Shown here: piece by piece, positions 24,768 through 29,297 of the stretch
Layout: every line of letters begins with the position of its first letter
Position numbering within the stretch: the stretch's first letter is position 1
Source of the DNA: CAYVUI01 sp964454745
GTDB lineage: Bacteria; Planctomycetota; Phycisphaerae; Sedimentisphaerales; Anaerohalosphaeraceae
Direction of reading: 5' to 3'
Assembly: GCA_964454745.1 (NCBI GenBank)
Contig: CAYVUI010000054.1
Location: 1-29,297 of the forward strand
DNA length: 29,297 nt
The notes under the pieces: model-generated
What the model was told of the DNA's origin: nothing
The model's database searches: none
Seen by the model: only the letters and a program-made list of their open reading frames with translations
Made by a program: the position numbers and the translations under genes

Positions 24768-25661
24768 TCAAACCGCAAACGCCTGGCCGGTCAGTTTCTC
24801 ATACGCCTCGATGTACTTGGCCCGGGTCTTCTCGATGATCTCATCGGGTAGCTCCACACCCGGTCCGGATTTGTCAAAATTGATCTCCTCGAGATAGTTC
24901 CGCACGAACTGCTTATCGAACGATTCCTGGTCCCTTCCGGCCTCGTACTTATCGCCCGGCCAGAAACGCGACGAATCCGGAGTCAGCACCTCGTCGATCA
25001 AAATAATACCATCGCCGTATACGCCCCACTCAAACTTGGTATCGGCCAGGATAATCCCCTTGCTCTCGGCGTATTGCGACGCCTTGGTGAAAATCTCCAT
25101 GCTGCGGTCGCGGACAAACTCGGCCCGCTGTGCCCCGATGATATCCACGCACCGCGCGAACGAGATATTCTCGTCGTGTTCGCCCTGCTCGGCCTTGGTC
25201 GCGGGGGTAAAGATCAGCTCATCGACCTTGCCGCACTGCTTTAGCCCCGCCGGCAGTGAAATTCCGCAGACCGTCTGCGACTGCTTGTATTCCTTCCAGC
25301 CGGAGCCGGCCAGGTAGCCGCGCACTACGCATTCGACCGGCAGCACCTCGGTCTTCTTAACCAGCATCGACCGGCCGCGGAGCATGTCCTTGTGCCCGTC
25401 AAACGGCGCGGGAAAGTCGTCCACATTATCACTGATCAGGTGGTTCTCCGTTACATCCGCGAGAAAATCGAACCAGAACCGTGAAATCTTCGTCAGCACG
25501 ATCCCCTTATCCGGAATTCCTGAGGTCATGATCACGTCAAACGCGCTGATCCGGTCGGTCGCCACGATCAGGAGCTGATCGCCGAGGTCATAAATATCGC
25601 GAACCTTGCCGTGCCGAACCGGAACGCCCTGGATATCCGTCTGCAAAACCGCCTGTCTCAT
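24768..25661 (-). CDS. purC: Phosphoribosylaminoimidazole-succinocarboxamide synthase (SAICAR synthase)
   Basis: A 297-residue enzyme that joins CAIR with aspartate using ATP in de novo purine synthesis. The N-terminal GKVRDIYD, ATDRISAFD and LPVECVVRGYLAGSGWKEY motifs are family signatures. FTPATKAEQGEHDENI and the late signature LADTKFEWG with IDEVLTPDSSRFW follow. Length and insertions fit the longer SAICAR synthase type of about 300 residues. The start has GGGAG six bases upstream. It stands alone from the other pur genes. Its promoter overlaps the stop codon of the HD-domain gene upstream on the same strand. Confidence 0.97.
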   Translation of the reverse strand: MRQAVLQTDIQGVPVRHGKVRDIYDLGDQLLIVATDRISAFDVIMTSGIPDKGIVLTKISRFWFDFLADVTENHLISDNVDDFPAPFDGHKDMLRGRSMLVKKTEVLPVECVVRGYLAGSGWKEYKQSQTVCGISLPAGLKQCGKVDELIFTPATKAEQGEHDENISFARCVDIIGAQRAEFVRDRSMEIFTKASQYAESKGIILADTKFEWGVYGDGIILIDEVLTPDSSRFWPGDKYEAGRDQESFDKQFVRNYLEEINFDKSGPGVELPDEIIEKTRAKYIEAYEKLTGQAFAV

Positions 25662-25728
25662 CGTTTACTCCCTTCGTAAGGATTTCCGTTGCCCATTTTC
25701 ACGTCAGCACTTTACCGAGTGAATTGCT

Positions 25729-25757
25729 ATAGTATAGAATTACCCGGCCGATGTCAA
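25729..25757 (-). promoter_or_regulatory. Sigma-70-like promoter of purC
   Basis: On the minus strand, a consensus TTGACA (25752-25757), a 17-nt spacer and TACTAT (25729-25734) precede purC; TATACT at a 15-nt spacing is an alternative -10. The TGA inside TTGACA is the stop codon of the HD-domain gene. Confidence 0.72.
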
Positions 25758-26563
25758 ACCGCTTGTGTCCGTTTTTGCTCAATTCTCCGGTCCAGCTCTT
25801 CGAGAATATGCCTGCACACCGCCATAATCTCCTCCTCGCGGGGCAGCAGGTCAATCAGCATCTCTAAGTACCTGCGAGCCTTGATCTTGCGCATCGTCGG
25901 CTCGAAATTGAGGTCATACACCCAGCCAAGCTGGAGCAGCTTCATGTCTTCCATCGACTCCATTTTCTCGTAATCGAGCAGTTCATTGTTGAGCAGCGCC
26001 TTAAGGAAAACCGGGTTGCACTTGCCCTCCTCAGGGATATTCATCTCAATGCGAAACGCCTTCGGATCGCGCAAATACGCGATATATTTTTCCGCAGTGA
26101 CGCGAAAAATGTCCAGCTTGTCCGCGTCGCGGATCATCCGCAGGTAAAATTTCTGCTCGTCGGGCAGATCGGCCGGGATGTCCCGCACCCCGTGGTAACG
26201 AACCGCGGTAAGGATCGCGTCGGCATCGTCCTTGTCCAAACCCTCCAGAAAGCCCAGCTCCTCAATCATCTTGGCGCCAAAGCAGCTGTGATTGATCGAC
26301 TGGGAATCATTAAACGTATCGTACTTCTTAAACTGCTCAAACCGCCCGACATCATGCAGCAGCCCCAGCAGTTTCGACACCAGCCGCTGATGCATTGGCA
26401 AATCCAGCTCGTGAGCGATATCACTGATCGCCATGTATACATAATAAGTATGAATCTCCTTGAGGCGGTAATGGGCGTTCTTACGGCTGTCGTCACAGTA
26501 AAAACCACGCATATACGCAAAAACCCGCTCTTTGAGCTCGTGCACAAATCCTATATCCAGCAT
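25754..26563 (-). CDS. HD-domain phosphohydrolase
   Basis: A 269-residue protein. Metal ligands of an HD fold are present in order: EIHT (His38), LLHDVGRFEQF (His70-Asp71), NHS (His92), RYHG (His124) and RDADKLD (Asp146/Asp148). The doubled set (HD plus two further His) is seen in HD proteins that hydrolyse phosphodiesters or nucleotides. There is no HD-GYP GYP motif and no other domain, so the substrate is unknown. The ATG at 26563 is preferred over a TTG ten codons upstream because GGAG lies five bases before it and the upstream residues are not domain-like. It is divergent from the cupin gene, with a 236-bp AT-rich gap between. Confidence 0.86.
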   Translation of the reverse strand: MLDIGFVHELKERVFAYMRGFYCDDSRKNAHYRLKEIHTYYVYMAISDIAHELDLPMHQRLVSKLLGLLHDVGRFEQFKKYDTFNDSQSINHSCFGAKMIEELGFLEGLDKDDADAILTAVRYHGVRDIPADLPDEQKFYLRMIRDADKLDIFRVTAEKYIAYLRDPKAFRIEMNIPEEGKCNPVFLKALLNNELLDYEKMESMEDMKLLQLGWVYDLNFEPTMRKIKARRYLEMLIDLLPREEEIMAVCRHILEELDRRIEQKRTQAV

Positions 26564-26624
26564 ATCTTCTCCATTTTCACATTCACCGTCCAACTCCGCG
26601 TTTCTGTCATCGTTAGAACCGACA

Positions 26625-26652
26625 TTTATAACCGCATTTTGCCCGGTTTGAA
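26625..26652 (-). promoter_or_regulatory. Candidate promoter of the HD-domain gene
   Basis: On the minus strand, TTCAAA (26647-26652), a 16-nt spacer and TATAAA (26625-26630) lie in the AT-rich divergent gap, about 62 nt upstream of the chosen start. Moderate match only. Confidence 0.42.
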
Positions 26653-26706
26653 CAGATTTATCGTGAATTTATTTGTGAAAATCCGCACATTTTTGAATTA
26701 TGGACA

Positions 26707-26743
26707 TATCAAACTTGATAACTATAGAATGCTGGTTTATACT
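26707..26743 (+). promoter_or_regulatory. Promoter of the cupin gene with an inverted repeat over the -35
   Basis: TTGATA (26715-26720), a 17-nt spacer and TATACT (26738-26743) are a strong -35/-10 pair; the leader is about 50 nt. The -35 is the right half of a perfect 6-bp dyad, TATCAA-AC-TTGATA (26707-26720), a possible operator. GGAGG lies six bases before the ATG at 26800. Confidence 0.68.
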
Positions 26744-26799
26744 CAGCAAGTCGTTAAATATATGAAAAATTGAATATCTCCATTTGAGGGAGGAATAAT

Positions 26800-27084
26800 A
26801 TGCCGACTGTAAACGACATTGAAATTCGCAAACCCAGCGATCAGGAAGCAGACTCATGCAAGGGCTGGCCCGTCTGGACGTGCGACCCGAGCACCTTTGA
26901 CTGGGATTACACCCAGACCGAAACCTGCCTGATCATGGATGGCAATATCAAGGTCACCGACCGACCCGCCAATACGGAACATATTACCGCCGGCCCGGGC
27001 GACCTGGTGGTATTTCCCAAGGGTTTAAAATGCGTCTGGCATGTCCAGTCCCCGGTCAAGAAGCATTACAGCTTTTCGGATTAA
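26800..27084 (+). CDS. Small DUF861-type cupin
   Basis: A 94-residue single cupin fold. The order WPVWTCDPSTFDWDY, ETCLIMDG, then GPGDLVVFPKGLKCVWHV and a final KHYSF is characteristic of the small DUF861/cupin_3 proteins related to EutQ and ureidoglycine aminohydrolase. The usual metal-binding HxH of classical cupins is absent, as is normal in this subfamily. Reaction and ligand are unknown. It has a GGAGG SD and a strong promoter. Its stop codon overlaps the convergent stop codon of the downstream MFS gene. Confidence 0.88.
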   Translation: MPTVNDIEIRKPSDQEADSCKGWPVWTCDPSTFDWDYTQTETCLIMDGNIKVTDRPANTEHITAGPGDLVVFPKGLKCVWHVQSPVKKHYSFSD

Positions 27085-28319
27085 ACCTGGCCTGAACGCC
27101 TCGCTTTGCCCCGCCCCTTTAGAACATAAATCGCCTGCACCAGGATTGATATCGCCACGACACCCGCGGCCAGCAGGTAGGGCCCCAGTCGGCGTGAACC
27201 ATACAAAGCCGCCGCCCCGGCAATCACCGGACCCAGGCCGCACCCGATCGCAAGCAGGATTTCATGAATCGCCATCTGCCGGGCCCGCCGGGATGCACCC
27301 GAGACGGAGTAGTACTGGTTGCCCATATACGCATACGCCTGGGCCGAACCGGCTACCATCACCAGCCCCAGCAGCCCAAACAGTGACCCGGTCACCGCGA
27401 CAAGCCCCATCGCGACCATCGCCGCGATCTGAACGGCAAAATGCAGCCAGAACTGGTAATGCCATCGGTTGGTCCGGGTAAATACAAAGAACGTCAACGC
27501 GTTGGCCAGGTGAAACACCGCCACCGTGATGCCGTAATTTGTCTCGGAAAAACCCAGCTCCTTTTCATAGAGCACCGCCATCTGCGTTTTGAGCGCAGCA
27601 GCCCCGAAGAAAATAAAAATCATCGTCGGTTTTGCAATGCGCTTAAAAATCTCCAGCCGGTCGTCGTATTCAAATCCGTTGACACCCTCATCCGGGCCGC
27701 CGCTGGCTTCGAGCGAACCTTCATGCTTGAGCGAAAAAATGATTAACCCTGCCGTAAATACCATCGCAGCGCTGATTAACACTGCAAACGGCGGATCGAT
27801 CTCACAGATTTTGCCCGCGATAAACGGGCCAATCGTAAGCCCCGACGTCCACGAGACATTGTAGACCGCCAGCCGCTGGTTTAAAATCGCCCCTTCCGCA
27901 CCCGAAGACATCCAGCCCATAATCGGCGGCCAGAGAATCGATGTCGCAAAACCCTGCACAAAAAGCAGCACGATTACGAACGCCAGGTTAATTCCTGCCC
28001 CTCCAAACGGTGACGCCGTACTGATCCAGGCGATCAGCAAATAAATGACCACGAACATACCGATTGCCGTCAGTGCGAGAATGCGCGGATTGTGCCTGTC
28101 CACACGCTTTTGAATAAGGATACAGCCCAAAATATAAGACAAAAACCCTGTACCGGACGACATGCCCACCGCAAAATCCGATCCGCCCAAACGCATGATC
28201 ACGTACGGCATCGCGGTGGCAAACATACCCATGGCAATGCACATGATAAAGGCCATCAGGCTCAGTGCCCCCGCCGCTCCGCCCTGGGGATCGGGATGTT
28301 TCAACAAAATACGCTTCAT
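27081..28319 (-). CDS. Major facilitator superfamily transporter
   Basis: A 412-residue membrane protein with about twelve hydrophobic helices and a charged central loop (about 195-235) between two six-helix halves. Helix 2 onward shows MFS features (GxxSYILGCILIQKRVDRHNPR resembles the loop 2-3 motif). The substrate is unknown. It is not closely similar to the transporter at 21695-23068 by eye. No strong SD precedes the ATG. The gap to the upstream methyltransferase is 53 nt on the same strand, so the two may be co-transcribed. Its stop codon (27081-27083) overlaps that of the convergent cupin gene. Confidence 0.86.
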   Translation of the reverse strand: MKRILLKHPDPQGGAAGALSLMAFIMCIAMGMFATAMPYVIMRLGGSDFAVGMSSGTGFLSYILGCILIQKRVDRHNPRILALTAIGMFVVIYLLIAWISTASPFGGAGINLAFVIVLLFVQGFATSILWPPIMGWMSSGAEGAILNQRLAVYNVSWTSGLTIGPFIAGKICEIDPPFAVLISAAMVFTAGLIIFSLKHEGSLEASGGPDEGVNGFEYDDRLEIFKRIAKPTMIFIFFGAAALKTQMAVLYEKELGFSETNYGITVAVFHLANALTFFVFTRTNRWHYQFWLHFAVQIAAMVAMGLVAVTGSLFGLLGLVMVAGSAQAYAYMGNQYYSVSGASRRARQMAIHEILLAIGCGLGPVIAGAAALYGSRRLGPYLLAAGVVAISILVQAIYVLKGRGKARRSGQV

Positions 28320-28372
28320 CCCGTGACTCTATAGCCCCCTCAGCGCAGGGATGCAATGGGAAACTTGTTAAT

Positions 28373-29176
28373 TTACCCTTTTTTCGCCAGGACCTTGAAC
28401 CAGGTATAGAAAAACGTCCCCTCATCGATGTCGTCCACATGGGAAATATCCGCGATGCCCTTGCGGTAAACCTCCTCGGGCACGATATTCTCGCGGAAAA
28501 TCATCTCCTCGGCGGACTGGATCATCGGCACGATGATCTGTTTGACCATGCCGTGCCGCAGTTTGGGCTGTAGCCGGTCGGCGTAGAGGTTGCCGGGATG
28601 GCAGTTTTGGATGTCAAAGCCCGCCTCGGTCAACAGCGGGGTCAGTCTTCGGCCGATATCCGGATCGTGGCCGAGGTCAAACTGCGCGGCGATCAAACTC
28701 TCCCATACCTGCCGCGATTCCGGCGTAGACGGATGCCAGAAACACGAACCGTGGTCGCCCTCGATGCAGGTGACTGTCCCGCCGGGCTTTAGCACGCGCT
28801 TAAGCTCCTCCAGGGCCGCAACCGGCTCGTCAAGATGCTCGAGTACAAAGCAGACAAAGATATGATCAAACGTATCGTCTGCGAAGCTGAGCGAATTGAC
28901 GTTTTCCTGCTGGAATGTCACGTTTTCGTAGCCGGGCTGTTGTTTCAGCCCTATCGCCGACGCCAGCGATTTTTCGGAGACATCCACGGACATCAGCTCG
29001 ATACCGGGATTTCGCTTCACCAGCAGCCGCGTCTGGGCACCCACCCCGCAGCCGGCCTCCAGCACCTTCGCCCCCGGCGGATATTCCGTTCCGGGGTGCA
29101 GAATCTCTTCGAGGATTTCGGCTTGTTCGCAGAGCCGCTGGGTCTCGCGGGCGGTGTATCCGTGTACGTATGCCAT
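28373..29176 (-). CDS. SAM-dependent class I methyltransferase
   Basis: A 267-residue methyltransferase. Motif I LEAGCGVGAQT is at 39-49, an acidic post-I Asp in LMSVDVS (Asp65), motif II-like FDHIFVCFVLEHL in the middle, and motif III LKPGGTVTCIEGD. This is the UbiE/type 11 kind of Rossmann fold; the extra C-terminal 100 residues probably bind the acceptor, which cannot be identified. The ATG at 29176 has GGAG six bases upstream and is preferred to a GTG seven codons earlier. It probably shares a transcript with the MFS gene downstream. The intergenic repeat shared with the DUF4143 ATPase lies 60 nt upstream of the start. Confidence 0.9.
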   Translation of the reverse strand: MAYVHGYTARETQRLCEQAEILEEILHPGTEYPPGAKVLEAGCGVGAQTRLLVKRNPGIELMSVDVSEKSLASAIGLKQQPGYENVTFQQENVNSLSFADDTFDHIFVCFVLEHLDEPVAALEELKRVLKPGGTVTCIEGDHGSCFWHPSTPESRQVWESLIAAQFDLGHDPDIGRRLTPLLTEAGFDIQNCHPGNLYADRLQPKLRHGMVKQIIVPMIQSAEEMIFRENIVPEEVYRKGIADISHVDDIDEGTFFYTWFKVLAKKG

Positions 29177-29236
29177 GATTTTCTCCATTCTGAGCACTTG
29201 CGGGATCCAAACGATGGTGATTATACCCTTTATGGT

Positions 29237-29297
29237 AGTAAAATTCCGCGAGGAAAATTGTAATTCTTTATTTCAAGGTTATTTACCGCGAATTAAA
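29237..29297 (-). repeat. Intergenic repeat, copy 2, upstream of the methyltransferase
   Basis: Reverse complement of this segment matches 23191-23250 (about 84%). It keeps TTACAA-N17-TACTAC, and a TATAAT lies just downstream (29220-29225 on the minus strand). The reading frame seen in copy 1 is broken by stops here, so the conserved feature is not a peptide. The repeat reaches the window edge and may extend further. Confidence 0.78.

Overview
The window looks like chromosomal DNA from an anaerobic planctomycete, most likely a member of the class Phycisphaerae. This is an inference from gene content, not a database result. The pointers are: an Rnf electron-transport operon; a secreted TIM-barrel protein with a dockerin-like segment and a 'YLG...WRIDEV' domain; a lipoprotein-type alpha-L-fucosidase and a sulfatase remnant; an ECF sigma factor paired with a very large carboxypeptidase-regulatory-domain protein; and a BlaI/M56 pair whose M56 protein carries LamG-like, pseudopilin-like and secretin-like pieces.

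Layout. Positions 1-2487 (minus strand) hold the head of an rnf operon: a small Cys-motif membrane protein resembling a minimal RseC, then RnfC, then RnfD running off the left edge. Positions 2559-5234 hold a secreted TIM-barrel protein with its own promoter and a strong intrinsic terminator. Positions 5324-9358 encode an ECF sigma factor followed by its probable membrane-anchored regulator. A small YccF-family membrane protein (9555-9935, plus strand) converges on a 1952-residue M56 protein (9946-15804). That protein is translationally coupled to its BlaI-type repressor (15801-16190), and two perfect inverted repeats lie on the repressor's promoter.

Positions 16333-21619 form a tightly packed minus-strand cluster: alpha-L-fucosidase, PHP-domain phosphoesterase, shikimate kinase-like protein, URO-D-family protein and a secreted alpha/beta hydrolase. 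Inside it is a 204-bp tandem duplication at about 80% identity. It has left a truncated URO-D copy and a chimeric remnant in which the start of a sulfatase is joined to the last residues of the shikimate kinase.

Positions 21695-29297 hold single-gene units: two MFS transporters, an AAA/DUF4143 ATPase, a very short Phd/YefM-like antitoxin without a toxin, PurC, an HD-domain protein, a DUF861-type cupin and a SAM methyltransferase. The ATPase and the methyltransferase share an approximately 61-nt intergenic repeat placed about 60 nt before each start codon, which suggests common control or a dispersed intergenic element. No stretch over 300 bases lacks a gene except the degraded segment at about 18516-18911. 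I saw no tRNA, rRNA, CRISPR array, insertion sequence or origin.
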